The notes beneath the pieces were generated by a model. That model worked only from the letters and a program-made list of their open reading frames with translations. It made no database searches and was not told where the DNA came from. From Candidatus Obscuribacterales bacterium (GTDB lineage: Bacteria; Cyanobacteriota; Vampirovibrionia; Obscuribacterales; Obscuribacteraceae): 64,000 bases of DNA. How positions within the stretch are numbered: the first letter of the stretch is position 1; each line of letters begins with the position of its first letter. Made by a program: the position numbers and the translations under genes. The stretch lies in the NCBI GenBank assembly GCA_020050835.1, contig JAGVKB010000139.1:62001-126000 (forward strand). The letters are read 5' to 3'. This document shows, piece after piece, positions 33,135-42,032 of this stretch.

Positions 33135-35016
33135 CTGCATCGCGATATCTTTGCGAGAGCTCTTCTGAGAGTCGTGACTGCTCCAAGACTTCATCAACAT
33201 TTTCTTGAATGCTTTTCGCCAGATCTTGCATGATCTGCAAGACTCGCTCTTTGGCGCCGCCCCAACTATCTGCGACAGCCGCGAAATCCTTCCGCTTTAT
33301 TTTGTCGTTTCGTCCATTTATTGTGATCGCAAACTTGTCGCCAGCCAGATAAATCCTAGTGTTCACCAGGTCATAGATTGGTGAGTAGGCTATATCAGCA
33401 AGCTCAGGGTAGAGCCCCAATTTGCCCGGTCTGAGCCACTTGATCACTGATATGTTTTTTGCATGCAAATCGCCATTTGCAACGAACCACGAAAAAATCA
33501 GGTGGTTCATATAAAGCCAAAGGTCTGCTTCACTCAATTTGAGATCGACCAACGTCTTCGCTACTCGCTCTGCTGATGTTCCGTATTTGTCTGCTCGTGA
33601 TAGATAGAGCAATGATGCAGCGTCCTCTTGCAACGCCAGCTTTAGGCTGTGATGCATCTCTTGCAAGTCTCGCTTGCCCGGCACGTCGTAGCGTTCGATT
33701 AAAAGAGCCCGACCTGGAAAGAGATCGGTTTTGTTAGTAGCGTCTATCATTCGCACGGTAGCTACATTGAGTCCTGCACGCCGAGCTAGTTCCATTGTGG
33801 CCCATTCGTTTTCGACCATATTCGAAAACGTGGGCGACTGGTATTTGAGGATATGGCTGCAAGAATTTGCCAGAACTCCAAGTTCTAGCTTGGGCTGTCC
33901 TTTATGCATACTTAGCACCACCGGCAATTTTGCTTGGACACCCGAGACGCGGACGGGACCTTTTGAGCCGAGCCCCCGCATGACGTCTTGAAGCGTCTTT
34001 TCATCGACTATATGATCCTCGACTTCAAGGATTGTTTGCGGCTCCGGCGCTAAATCAGCGAGCTTCAGTTGCAATGTGTCAAAAGTAATTTCGGAATCCT
34101 GTGAGGTCGCTGTTCTCAGAGTGAGATTAGACAGATACTTTTGGCTGGTTGCTAGCAGTGCAAGTTTGTCTTCCTTTGCGATTTTGAAGGTCGCTTGTAG
34201 CTGACTCTCCATCCAGCCTTCGGGCAGCAAGTTCTCAAAGAAGGCTGGCATTTGCCTGCCTTCGTAAGCTGTTTGAGCTTTGAGCGGCAGCTGAGGAGAG
34301 AGTTCGACCTTCCAATTAGGCGAATATTCAAATCGATATTCGCTAGACAATCCAACAAGTTGACCTATTTCCCAACCGTAGAAATAAACTTGAAACTCGC
34401 GGCGCTTCGCGATTTGAACTTTGGCGATGAACTCGTGTTTATCCATCAGTTCGGTCAGTCGCCAATATTCTGGCTTTAAATCATTGCGGGCGGCGAATGC
34501 CTGAGCTCGTTCGCGATCTACTTGACCGAGACCTTGTATCAATTCGGATAATTTTGATTCGGGCAGAGACTTCTCTGCATAAGACTTCGATGCAGAGAGG
34601 CACTCAAAGACGGTTTGAAGCGGGCTGGATACAGCCACCTTTACAGCCTGAGGCTCTTCCTTCAAGCGTGAAGCAATGAGCTTTGGCGCTTGTATCCAAT
34701 CAACCTCGGGGTATGGAAGATCTCTATTACGCACGATCCTGAGTCCCGGCAATGCAACTGGCGAATGTGTAGAACTCCTGGAAGAGATGAACGCAAAACC
34801 ATTGATCGGGCTGAGCGTTGCGGCAGTGCTGAACGAAAGATGCCAGTCGGGAAAGAGCCTTGCTATGATAGCTAGTAGGTTTGTTTGAATTAGTTGCTCG
34901 GGATCGGCATCAGGCTCATCGCAGTAGACTCCCCGCGTGAGCGCAACGAGCTGTCCGCGATGCGCAGCTACTCTGAGGGCATTCTTGTCGTCTGGGGTAA
35001 TTCCGATATAGAGCAT
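33103..35016 (-). CDS. AbiEi-like domain fused to HipA kinase
   Basis: A 637-aa protein. Residues 1 to about 200 look like an AbiEi-type winged-helix/antitoxin module (VAAHRGQLVALTRGVYC, LSFSTAATLSPING, LRIVRNRDL, SPLQTVFECLSA). Residues about 205-637 are a full HipA-type Ser/Thr kinase: N-subdomain YGWEIGQLVGLSS, FFENLLPEG, SGVQAKL (358-364), HILK (388-391), catalytic NGDLHAKN (514-521) and metal-binding Asp549 in SPIYD. HipA kinases phosphorylate targets such as glutamyl-tRNA synthetase and normally need a separate HipB antitoxin; none is seen nearby. The fusion may carry its own DNA-binding and restraint module. A multi-site operator lies upstream. Confidence 0.82.
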   Translation of the reverse strand: MLYIGITPDDKNALRVAAHRGQLVALTRGVYCDEPDADPEQLIQTNLLAIIARLFPDWHLSFSTAATLSPINGFAFISSRSSTHSPVALPGLRIVRNRDLPYPEVDWIQAPKLIASRLKEEPQAVKVAVSSPLQTVFECLSASKSYAEKSLPESKLSELIQGLGQVDRERAQAFAARNDLKPEYWRLTELMDKHEFIAKVQIAKRREFQVYFYGWEIGQLVGLSSEYRFEYSPNWKVELSPQLPLKAQTAYEGRQMPAFFENLLPEGWMESQLQATFKIAKEDKLALLATSQKYLSNLTLRTATSQDSEITFDTLQLKLADLAPEPQTILEVEDHIVDEKTLQDVMRGLGSKGPVRVSGVQAKLPVVLSMHKGQPKLELGVLANSCSHILKYQSPTFSNMVENEWATMELARRAGLNVATVRMIDATNKTDLFPGRALLIERYDVPGKRDLQEMHHSLKLALQEDAASLLYLSRADKYGTSAERVAKTLVDLKLSEADLWLYMNHLIFSWFVANGDLHAKNISVIKWLRPGKLGLYPELADIAYSPIYDLVNTRIYLAGDKFAITINGRNDKIKRKDFAAVADSWGGAKERVLQIMQDLAKSIQENVDEVLEQSRLSEELSQRYRDAVIANIETSLG

Positions 35017-35126
35017 GTAATGATTCCGCGCACAAAAGGGGCATTCTAGAGCGATTTCATTACAAGCATACCACGCGCGTAATGAAATCGCGCATCAATC
35101 AGGTACATCGAGCGCGATTTCATTAC
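35017..35126 (-). promoter_or_regulatory. Operator array of the HipA fusion gene
   Basis: The 13-mer GCGATTTCATTAC occurs at 35051-35063 and 35114-35126 and inverted at 35079-35091; a weaker inverted copy (GTAATGATTCCGCG) at 35017-35030 abuts the start codon. The arrangement fits autorepression, as in hip operons. The rest of 35127-35513 shows no clear feature. Confidence 0.65.
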
Positions 35127-35513
35127 GCTCGGACCTAGCAAGCCATACGTATGCAACAATAAGTTGCGAAACGGTCGAGAACCGCTGACTTGCCCGCAGT
35201 TCTTTTGCAGCGATGTTCCACCGACTGACAAAAGATTGATAGCTTTTATCAAAGAGCATGGAACCAAGCGCATTCCATATCCAACTCCAATGCCAGCTCC
35301 AACGCGCCGATGAGTGACAAAATCCTTGTGGGGAGTGTCTTCAGAGCCAGTCAGAATGACTCAACCATTATCAAGACGCAACACGCCAATAATCTAGAAG
35401 CTATCAGAGAATCGTGTTTGCCTCACTGGCTCCACCATCAGCCTATCGGCGCTAATATGGATTTATCCAGTCTGCTCCATATGAGCGTACTCCGAAAGCA
35501 GCAAGGTTGGTCC

Positions 35514-36938
35514 ATGCTCACCAATCTAAAGAGCGACTCAACACGCCCGCCCAAGCAAGCGCTCGGCAACTCTCAGCTTGCTTTCCTGGCCGCCTCACTG
35601 TTGATCGGCATCAGCACCGCTGGCTCTGCCGGTTCGCACGAACAGTCAGAAGATAAAGAGCTCTACAAACTAAAGGCGACCGCCCCGGACCAGGCACTGA
35701 GCGATACGGTCTACCGATATTTAAGCGAGCGCGCCGCGGCTGCTTATGCAAACAAGCATTTCAAGGAAGCTGAGTTGCTTTATTCGAGCGCGCTTACCAA
35801 CGCCGAGAAAGCCCACGCAACTGCCTGCGATGTTGCCATTCTTACCGCAAATCTAGCATCTGTCTATCGAGACAGCTCTCAGTTCGACCGAGCGAAACTT
35901 TTATTCAGCAAAGCGCTGCAATCAAGTTCTAATCAAGGAGGCGACACTTACAAATATGTGTTGCGGCAGTATGCCCTCTTTCTAGAGAGAACCGGACGGA
36001 CAGAAGAAGCCAAATTCACCTTCGACGCCGCCCGGCATGGACACAAGTTAGTGCCTGGTTCTGGGACCTTAGCCAATCAATCGGCAAGACGCGGTGGAGA
36101 TCGTTCGCCAGTACTGCTCATTCAGCATACGCCATTAGCTGCGGTGCCTACCACCAATCAAAACGACCCATACCTGGACGTCAGCCTGCCGCTGCCGGAG
36201 CAGCTGAGCGCCGGCGGCCGCCCGTGGACATTTCACTTGCAGTTTGCTGAATGTCCACCCCGAGAACGCTGGTCTGCATTCGACACCGAACAGCGCAGCA
36301 CGCTCAATCGAGAATGGGCAGACTGGCTAAAGAAAATGAAGAATGCTTTGGAATCAGCAATCGTTGAATCACCGGATCTACCTAAGCAAGGACGTTACCA
36401 TTTAGTTGTTACTCGCTCCGGCTGCATTAATAATGTCGAGACGCTTTCAAATCCGGCCTTCAGTGAAGATTACCTGCAGTCAATAGGAGCAGCGATCTCC
36501 CGACTGAACAACTGTACTTCGGTGTCGTTTCCGGACAGATCTCACATGGAAGAGATTCACGTTGTCTTGAACTTCGAAAAACCAGAGCCCGACAAGCCGG
36601 AGGTAGATTGGTCTCAGTTCAAGCCACAGGTTTCAAACGGGTATACCGTCATCTATCCAATTGCTGGAGCCGGTTGGGTTGGTCGCCCCTGGTACAGCTA
36701 TCCACAATCTGCAACCGGCCAAGGCGCCCAGGCACCGGCAAGACCGAATTCAATCCAGCCCACCTTGGCCGGAACTTTGTCGGGACCAGTACCGCAAAAC
36801 ACAGCGGCAACGCTGCCTATTAATGCCGCTCAGCCAATCGCTCCGAGATCAGCTCTCAACGGGCTACCACCAGCAGTGCTAAACCCGCTCAATATTCCAG
36901 GCGTTCTTTTGCCGGGTAGACCGCCCACCGGCAAGTAA
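35514..36938 (+). CDS. Exported TPR protein with TonB-like C-terminus
   Basis: A 474-aa protein with a signal or anchor segment (LAFLAASLLIGISTAGSAGS) followed by TPR helices (AAAAYANKHFKEAELLYSSAL, ILTANLASVYRDSSQFDRAKLLFSKAL, KYVLRQYALFLERTGRTEEA). A C-terminal domain (WADWLKKMKNALESAI, GRYHLVVTRSGCINNVET) resembles TonB/energy-transducer C-termini, and a Pro/Ala-rich tail ends the protein. The ATG at 35514 has AAGG seven bases upstream and leads directly into the signal segment; a frame from 35310 is longer but lacks a ribosome-binding site. It probably marks the return to chromosomal genes. Function unknown. Confidence 0.65.
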   Translation: MLTNLKSDSTRPPKQALGNSQLAFLAASLLIGISTAGSAGSHEQSEDKELYKLKATAPDQALSDTVYRYLSERAAAAYANKHFKEAELLYSSALTNAEKAHATACDVAILTANLASVYRDSSQFDRAKLLFSKALQSSSNQGGDTYKYVLRQYALFLERTGRTEEAKFTFDAARHGHKLVPGSGTLANQSARRGGDRSPVLLIQHTPLAAVPTTNQNDPYLDVSLPLPEQLSAGGRPWTFHLQFAECPPRERWSAFDTEQRSTLNREWADWLKKMKNALESAIVESPDLPKQGRYHLVVTRSGCINNVETLSNPAFSEDYLQSIGAAISRLNNCTSVSFPDRSHMEEIHVVLNFEKPEPDKPEVDWSQFKPQVSNGYTVIYPIAGAGWVGRPWYSYPQSATGQGAQAPARPNSIQPTLAGTLSGPVPQNTAATLPINAAQPIAPRSALNGLPPAVLNPLNIPGVLLPGRPPTGK

Positions 36939-36940
36939 GC

Positions 36941-37942
36941 CTATAGCCCTCTCGATTTCTGAAACTGAGCGAAGCAAAGATCGTGCCAGATCTCCCGGGC
37001 GATATTGCCGCCACAGATCAAAACACCGACTTTGTCGCCCGGCACAATGCCGATCATCTTACGAGAAACCGCAGCTACTGCCACCGCCGCCGCTCCCTCG
37101 ATCACCATACCTTCATTGTCCAAGAACTCGAAGATGGTAGATAGAATGTCTTGCTCGTCGATCGCCACCCACTCGTCTACGACTTCTCTGGCGATTGGAA
37201 AGGTGATGGTGTCCGGATCTATCCGGCCGGCAATACCATCGGCGACCGTGCTGTCCGTGAACACCGGTGTGATTCGACCGGCCTTGACGCACTCCATCAT
37301 TACCGGTGAATTGGCGGCTACCGCTCCAACCACCCTGATGTTCGGATTGATCGCCTTGGCTACCAAGCCCACTCCGCTCACCAGCCCGCCACCGCCAACA
37401 GCCACTACAAGCGTGGTCAGGTCCGGTCGAGCCGCCAACATCTCTAATGCGATTGTGCCCTGCCCGGCAATTACTTCGGCATTATTGTACGGCGAAACAT
37501 AGAATGCCTTCTTCTCTTTGGCCAAGCGGCGCGCATAGTTCTCGGCCACTTCGCAATCTTCGCCATGCTGAATCACACCGACGTTGTAGGCGCGCAAGCG
37601 CTCCCGTTTCAAAGGCGAGGCAGTGGCCGGAAGACAGACTGTTACTTCACTGTCTGTAAAGCGGCAAGCCTCCGCAACACCCAGTCCGTGATTACCCGCC
37701 GATGCAGTCCAGATCTTATGAATGCCGTTCTCTTTAGCCCAGGTCAGCGCATTGAGCGCACCGCGAAACTTGAAGGAACCGCCAACCTGTAAATTCTCAT
37801 GTTTCAGCAGTACCTCAACACCCGCCAGATCGCTCAACCAGCGGCTCTCTCGCAATGGGGTTTCGAGCGCTTTGCCGGCCAGTCGTCTTTGCGCTAGCAG
37901 GACATCACTTAGAGATACGGAAGTCTTTTCCAGCGACAACAC
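36941..37942 (-). CDS. Threonine/serine dehydratase
   Basis: A 333-aa fold-type II PLP enzyme. The PLP-binding lysine lies in GGSFKFRGA (about 55-63), with the substrate loop TASAGNHG and the phosphate-binding glycine loop VGGGGLVSG (about 180). The length without a C-terminal ACT domain matches catabolic threonine ammonia-lyase or serine dehydratase, which deaminate Thr to 2-oxobutyrate. Serine racemase is a close alternative. Convergent with the TPR gene, with only two bases between the stops. Confidence 0.85.
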   Translation of the reverse strand: MLSLEKTSVSLSDVLLAQRRLAGKALETPLRESRWLSDLAGVEVLLKHENLQVGGSFKFRGALNALTWAKENGIHKIWTASAGNHGLGVAEACRFTDSEVTVCLPATASPLKRERLRAYNVGVIQHGEDCEVAENYARRLAKEKKAFYVSPYNNAEVIAGQGTIALEMLAARPDLTTLVVAVGGGGLVSGVGLVAKAINPNIRVVGAVAANSPVMMECVKAGRITPVFTDSTVADGIAGRIDPDTITFPIAREVVDEWVAIDEQDILSTIFEFLDNEGMVIEGAAAVAVAAVSRKMIGIVPGDKVGVLICGGNIAREIWHDLCFAQFQKSRGL

Positions 37943-37994
37943 AGAGCCTCCGGATTTATTGTTGAAAGGGAACGAATCGCTTTATTTTTGTTAA

Positions 37995-38068
37995 TGGAGC
38001 GGGTAGCGGGAATCGAACCCGCGTGTGCAGCTTGGAAGGCTGCCGTTCTACCATTGAACTACACCCGC
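37995..38068 (-). tRNA. tRNA-Gly (anticodon TCC)
   Basis: On the minus strand a complete 74-nt cloverleaf. Acceptor GCGGGTG pairs with TACCCGC, the D arm is GTTCAATGGTAGAAC, the anticodon arm GCAGC-CTTCCAA-GCTGC gives anticodon TCC, the T arm contains GGTTCGATTCC, and CCA is encoded. It reads toward the dehydratase gene. Confidence 0.96.
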
Positions 38069-38348
38069 GTGTTTAGTCATGGTATCACAATTTCCGCTAA
38101 GCGCAGAACCTGATCTCTGGCAGGTTTTAAGGAGTGGTTAACACCTTGGGCGGAAGGCGCGACCTTGTTTGCGATTCGTTTTCAAGCACGACCATTTGCC
38201 TAAAGCGGTTGTCACGAGAGCAATCTCAGCATCTTGTACTTCTCATTACGAAATGTTACTTTACGCCTATCGGTAAATCCATCCCACCTCGGGAAGCCTT
38301 TCCTGGCTTGCCGGGACTCTTAGGCATCCCACAAAACTGGTGTAGATT

Positions 38349-39515
38349 ATGCAAAGCTTTATCGAGCGACTCGCACAGATGACCGACTCTAATCAGATGG
38401 CATTTCAACAAGCCGGCGGCTCTACTCCCAAAAGACTCGTGCCGCGGCATGTGGAAATGCTCAAGCCCTATCAGCCCGGCCGACCGCCGGAAGAGTTAAT
38501 GGAAGAGCTCGGGCTGACCAGATTTACGAACCTGGCATCAAACGAAAATCCGCTTGGTCCGCCGGAAAGCGCTCTGCAAGCGATGTACGAGGCGTTTCCG
38601 CAGGTCAATCGCTATCCGGAATCCGGCGGACTAAATTTAAGACGCGCATTGGCAGAGAGATACAACGTCAAGCTGGAAAATGTCGCGATCGGCAGCGGCT
38701 CCGAAAGCATCATGGCCAACATCATTCGCGCCTTTCTTCATGATGATGATGAGGCGCTTACATCCGAAGGGACATTCATCGGATTCCTGGTGCTGGTGCG
38801 AGCCCAGGGCGTAAAACTCACCCAGATTCCGCTCAAGAACTACCACTTCGATTTAGAAGGGATAGCGGATGCAATCAATGAAAAAACGAAGATAGTCTAT
38901 CTCTGCAATCCGAACAACCCAACTGGCACAATTTTTACTCGAGCCGAATTCGATGCATTCGTCCGTCGAGTGCCTGACCATGTTTTGATCATTCTCGATG
39001 AGGCATACCATGAGTTTAGCTTGGGAGATCCGGATTTCCCCGACTCGATGAGCTACAGATACGACAACGTTCTTACCCTTAGAACGTTTTCAAAAGCTTA
39101 TGGAATGGCCGGCATCAGACTCGGATACGGACTCGGTCACGATTATTTGATCGGCTTTGTCAACCGGATTAAATTGCCCTTCGAACCGAATGCTCTGGCG
39201 CAAGTAGCTGGACTGGCAGCGCTGGCGGACGACGATTATCTCGAACGCTCACTAACTAATAACCGCCAGGGCATGGCCATGCTTTCCAACGAAATGGATA
39301 GGCTCGGTCTCAAACAGGTCCCCTCACATGCGAATTTCCTGATGGTGGATTTCGCTAGCGAAGAACGCGTGAAATCACTCCATGCTGCTCTTCTCCAACG
39401 CGGTATCGCCATTCGCCCGCTGGTCGCCTTCGGCTTGCCCCACTGCTTCCGCGTAACAGTCGGGTTGCCGGAGGAGAATGAAGCGCTCATCAAGGCCTTG
39501 CGCATGCTTCTTTAG
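38349..39515 (+). CDS. hisC: Histidinol-phosphate aminotransferase
   Basis: A 388-aa class I/II PLP aminotransferase of the HisC family, catalysing the glutamate-dependent transamination in histidine synthesis. Visible marks: LASNENPLGPP, CNPNNPTGT, IILDEAYHEF and the PLP-lysine block TFSKAYGMAGIRLGYG. Some family members act on aromatic amino acids instead. The start is uncertain (ATG at 38349 or 38379), as neither has a strong ribosome-binding site. It is isolated from other his genes. Upstream, 38069-38348 holds no other gene. Confidence 0.85.
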   Translation: MQSFIERLAQMTDSNQMAFQQAGGSTPKRLVPRHVEMLKPYQPGRPPEELMEELGLTRFTNLASNENPLGPPESALQAMYEAFPQVNRYPESGGLNLRRALAERYNVKLENVAIGSGSESIMANIIRAFLHDDDEALTSEGTFIGFLVLVRAQGVKLTQIPLKNYHFDLEGIADAINEKTKIVYLCNPNNPTGTIFTRAEFDAFVRRVPDHVLIILDEAYHEFSLGDPDFPDSMSYRYDNVLTLRTFSKAYGMAGIRLGYGLGHDYLIGFVNRIKLPFEPNALAQVAGLAALADDDYLERSLTNNRQGMAMLSNEMDRLGLKQVPSHANFLMVDFASEERVKSLHAALLQRGIAIRPLVAFGLPHCFRVTVGLPEENEALIKALRMLL

Positions 39516-39969
39516 TCACTGGCTTAAAACAGATCGCTTTCGGGTCGGATCTGCGTGCGGCCGGATTGATGCAACGGAATCTAACGAAAAGTCTTCGTAT
39601 ATTCACCACTGTCGCGTTGACACTAGATCAGCGCGGCCTTATTTTATGGTAAGGCTGGCGCCTGACAAGTTCTGTGTTGTACCAAACTTCGCGGTCTTGA
39701 CGAAACGCTGAGCGATATTCAGCGGACACCGCCCGGTGTCGCGTGCCATTAAAATGTCACGTCCGTTCACACACAACACGCTACAGAGGCAGGCTTGGTA
39801 CAAGATTCGGAAACTCACAAATTGATAGGATTGGCACCACCGGTCTGATTGTTTGAGAAAAGATTGTCACATCGTTTAATCCACTACCAGAGCAGTGGAT
39901 TGCCGGTTAGAACACGAGTGGTATGAGATCGAGTCACCAATTACAGCCGCATTTCACAGGAGAACAACC
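39516..39969. other. Intergenic region with two hairpins
   Basis: No gene is credible in these 454 bases. Two inverted repeats stand out: GACACCG-cc-CGGTGTC (39725-39740) and AATCCACT/AGTGGATT (39878-39885 and 39894-39901). The region must carry the promoter of the small exported protein that follows. Confidence 0.4.
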
Positions 39970-40323
39970 TTGCGCCCGTTTACTTCCAATTCACTGACAG
40001 TCGGTATCCTGGTGGCGCTGGCAGCAGTCGCAACAACAGCTCCGGCGGTGTCCGCGAGCCAAGTGTTGCTCGGGCAGATAGAGATGATTGACGCGCCACG
40101 CGTCGACCAGTTCGAAGATGCCGTCCGCCATGATGGTGGCTTGCCCTGCTGGGTAAAAGCCGCAATGCCCAGGCTATTTCGAGTCGCTCACGACGAAAGA
40201 ATGCGGCCGATCGTCTGGAAGCGAATGTGCCGGCAAGAGCTTCTCATGGTCGACCACAAGCTGCTGGTTCGAATTGAGCATCTTGCCGAAGCTTGCAACA
40301 TGCCGCTTCATACTCCGATCTAG
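39970..40323 (+). CDS. Small exported protein with TTG start
   Basis: A 117-aa protein. The best start is TTG at 39970: CAGGAG lies eight bases upstream and the product then begins with a classical signal peptide (LTVGILVALAAVATTAPAVSA). A longer frame from 39895 would bury it. The mature part has conserved-looking Cys and Trp (GGLPCWVKAAMPRLFRVAHD, WKRMCRQELLMVDHKLL) but no recognised domain. Probably periplasmic; function unknown. Confidence 0.55.
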   Translation: MRPFTSNSLTVGILVALAAVATTAPAVSASQVLLGQIEMIDAPRVDQFEDAVRHDGGLPCWVKAAMPRLFRVAHDERMRPIVWKRMCRQELLMVDHKLLVRIEHLAEACNMPLHTPI

Positions 40324-40405
40324 CGTCCGCCAAAGCAGTCTCCGCTCTCCTTAAGGAGATAGATTGATCTCTTAAAATAGAGCTTTCAAGCTCAATCTAA
40401 GCTCC

Positions 40406-40434
40406 TTGACACGACTGCTCGCCGAAGCTAAGAT
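40406..40434 (+). promoter_or_regulatory. Near-consensus promoter of aspS leader
   Basis: TTGACA (40406-40411), a 17-bp spacer and TAAGAT (40429-40434). Transcription would start near 40441, about 20 bases before the leader peptide ATG. Confidence 0.75.
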
Positions 40435-40459
40435 TTCTCAATCAAACGCAGGTACCATT

Positions 40460-40594
40460 ATGGCTCCCACTCACATAATAGCCATACGAGCGCTCTCCGC
40501 AGCCGCAAGCACGGCGGCGGCTTCGTCCTGCGTTGACCGCAACAATAATAATGACAATCGGGCGTTCTTGCGGTCTTTCGGTATGAGCTTCTGA
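40460..40594 (+). CDS. Leader peptide of aspS attenuator
   Basis: A 44-codon frame with ATG at 40460 and TGA at 40592-40594, placed between the promoter and the terminator hairpin upstream of the synthetase gene. Codons 26-33 read D-R-N-N-N-N-D-N, a run of five Asn and two Asp codons (40535-40558). Such runs stall ribosomes when the matching charged tRNA is scarce. The N-terminal half (MAPTHIIAIRALSAAA) has no obvious role. An AGG lies seven to eight bases upstream. The peptide itself is probably not functional after synthesis. Confidence 0.8.
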   Translation: MAPTHIIAIRALSAAASTAAASSCVDRNNNNDNRAFLRSFGMSF

Positions 40595-40649
40595 GTTAAT
40601 CAAGCACTAATTACTCCGACCGCAAGATTCATCAATCTTGCGGTCTTTT
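40535..40649 (+). promoter_or_regulatory. Transcription attenuator with alternative hairpins
   Basis: Four segments: 1 = GACCGCAA (40535-40542), 2 = TCTTGCGGTC (40566-40575), 3 = GACCGCAAGATT (40618-40629), 4 = AATCTTGCGGTC (40634-40645) followed by TTTT. Segments 3 and 4 form a 12-bp terminator; 2 and 3 can form a 10-bp antiterminator; 1 and 2 can pair over 8 bp. A ribosome stalled on the Asn codons would cover segment 1 and free 2 to pair with 3, allowing read-through into the synthetase gene. Confidence 0.85.
40618..40649 (+). terminator. Intrinsic terminator of the attenuator
   Basis: Perfect 12-bp stem with CATC loop and four T, ending only six bases before the synthetase ribosome-binding site GAGAGG (40655-40660). 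Confidence 0.85.
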
Positions 40650-40668
40650 GTGATGAGAGGTTTCAATC

Positions 40669-42006
40669 ATGGAGACAGTGGAGATCCAAGCGAGTCAAGC
40701 CGAGGCGGCCATAGGCAGCCACGCTCGCTTGCGCGGGCATGTCTACGCAATGCGCCGACTCGGCAATCTGGCATTCATAGTTTTGCGCGACCCGACCGGC
40801 ACCATTCAGCTCGTTGTAGAAGACCCCAAGCTGCTCGAAGCTACCAGCTTACTGACCGCTGAAACTCCGATTGTAGTAAGCGGAAAACTGGTTAGAAACC
40901 GAAAACCAGGCGGTAAGGCAGAATTGCAATTGCAAGAGCTGGCAATCCTCAGCACACCGGGCAACACGCTACCGGTCGAGATTGGGAAAGACCAGCGGAT
41001 CGAAGCGTTGTCTCTGGCAAGCATGCTCGATTACCGGCCGCTCACACTGAGAAATGAAAGGACCAGAGCGATTTTCAAGATAGAAGCCGCTTTGTGTGCG
41101 GCATTTCGTCACTTCCTGTCACAGAATCGGTTTACCGAAATTCACTCACCGAAGATAGTTTCCACCGGAACGGAAGGCGGCGCACAGCTATTCAAACTCG
41201 ACTACTTTGGCCGCCCGGCCTTTCTAGCACAGAGCCCACAGTTCTACAAACAGATTATGGTTGGCGTTTTCGAGCGAGTTTTCGAGATTGGCCCGGTCTA
41301 CCGTGCCGAAGAGCACGATACCTCCCGCCACCTCAATGAGTACGTGAGCATGGACCTCGAGTTCGGGTTTATCAGTAGCGAGCAAGACATCATCGATTTG
41401 CAAGTCGGTCTGCTGGCGCACATGTTCGAGCATCTTCAGGCTACCTGCTCACGCGAGCTTGCCATGCACGGCGCAACCGTGCCGACAGTGACCGCCATTC
41501 CGCAAGTCACCTTAGAGGAAGCGGCAAGAACCCTGATCGATAGGCTCGGCTGGCAGCCGACCGACGCCGCCGGCAGGAAGCTGGCGGCCTCCGAAGTGGA
41601 AGATCTCGACCCGGACGGTGAGCGTCTTCTCTGCCAGTACTTCGGAAAGACGGAGAACTCCGAGCTCGTTTACGTCACGCATTATCCGCTCAAAGTGCGG
41701 CCATTCTATGCCATGCCGCTGGCTGAAACCACTTTGAGTCGCAGCTTCGATCTACTTTTCCGCGGACTCGAGATTACGACGGGCGGACAGCGTATCCACG
41801 ATTACGATCAATTAATCGGCAACATGACCGGCCGAGGGCTGGTTGTCGACAACTTTTCGGACTATTTGCAATGCTTTCGATACGGTATGCCGCCGCACGG
41901 CGGTCTGGCCATCGGGCTGGAGAGATTGGCCAAACAACTGTTGGGTCTGCCCAACGTCAAGCTCGCGGCCCTTTTCCCTCGCGACCGCAATCGCCTCAGC
42001 CCCTGA
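40669..42006 (+). CDS. aspS: Aspartyl-tRNA synthetase, archaeal/non-discriminating type
   Basis: A 445-aa class IIb synthetase. The N-terminal OB-fold anticodon domain (RLRGHVYAMRRLGNLAFIVLRD) precedes a catalytic domain with AQSPQFYKQIM, motif 2 RAEEHDTSRHLNEY and motif 3 GLAIGLERL. It lacks the GAD insertion of typical bacterial AspRS (about 590 aa), placing it in the short AspRS2 group. Members in bacteria often also charge tRNA-Asn with Asp, which GatCAB then amidates. The Asn-rich leader peptide upstream supports that role: low Asn-tRNA would raise expression. The ATG at 40669 has GAGAGG eight bases upstream. Confidence 0.9.
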   Translation: METVEIQASQAEAAIGSHARLRGHVYAMRRLGNLAFIVLRDPTGTIQLVVEDPKLLEATSLLTAETPIVVSGKLVRNRKPGGKAELQLQELAILSTPGNTLPVEIGKDQRIEALSLASMLDYRPLTLRNERTRAIFKIEAALCAAFRHFLSQNRFTEIHSPKIVSTGTEGGAQLFKLDYFGRPAFLAQSPQFYKQIMVGVFERVFEIGPVYRAEEHDTSRHLNEYVSMDLEFGFISSEQDIIDLQVGLLAHMFEHLQATCSRELAMHGATVPTVTAIPQVTLEEAARTLIDRLGWQPTDAAGRKLAASEVEDLDPDGERLLCQYFGKTENSELVYVTHYPLKVRPFYAMPLAETTLSRSFDLLFRGLEITTGGQRIHDYDQLIGNMTGRGLVVDNFSDYLQCFRYGMPPHGGLAIGLERLAKQLLGLPNVKLAALFPRDRNRLSP

Positions 42007-42032
42007 GTACCTAAACAGCTAAACGCTGATGT

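Noticed and set aside
35310-35513. Longer N-terminus of the TPR protein
   Set aside because: No ribosome-binding site at 35310 and non-protein-like composition; 35514 has AAGG at good spacing and leads into the signal segment.
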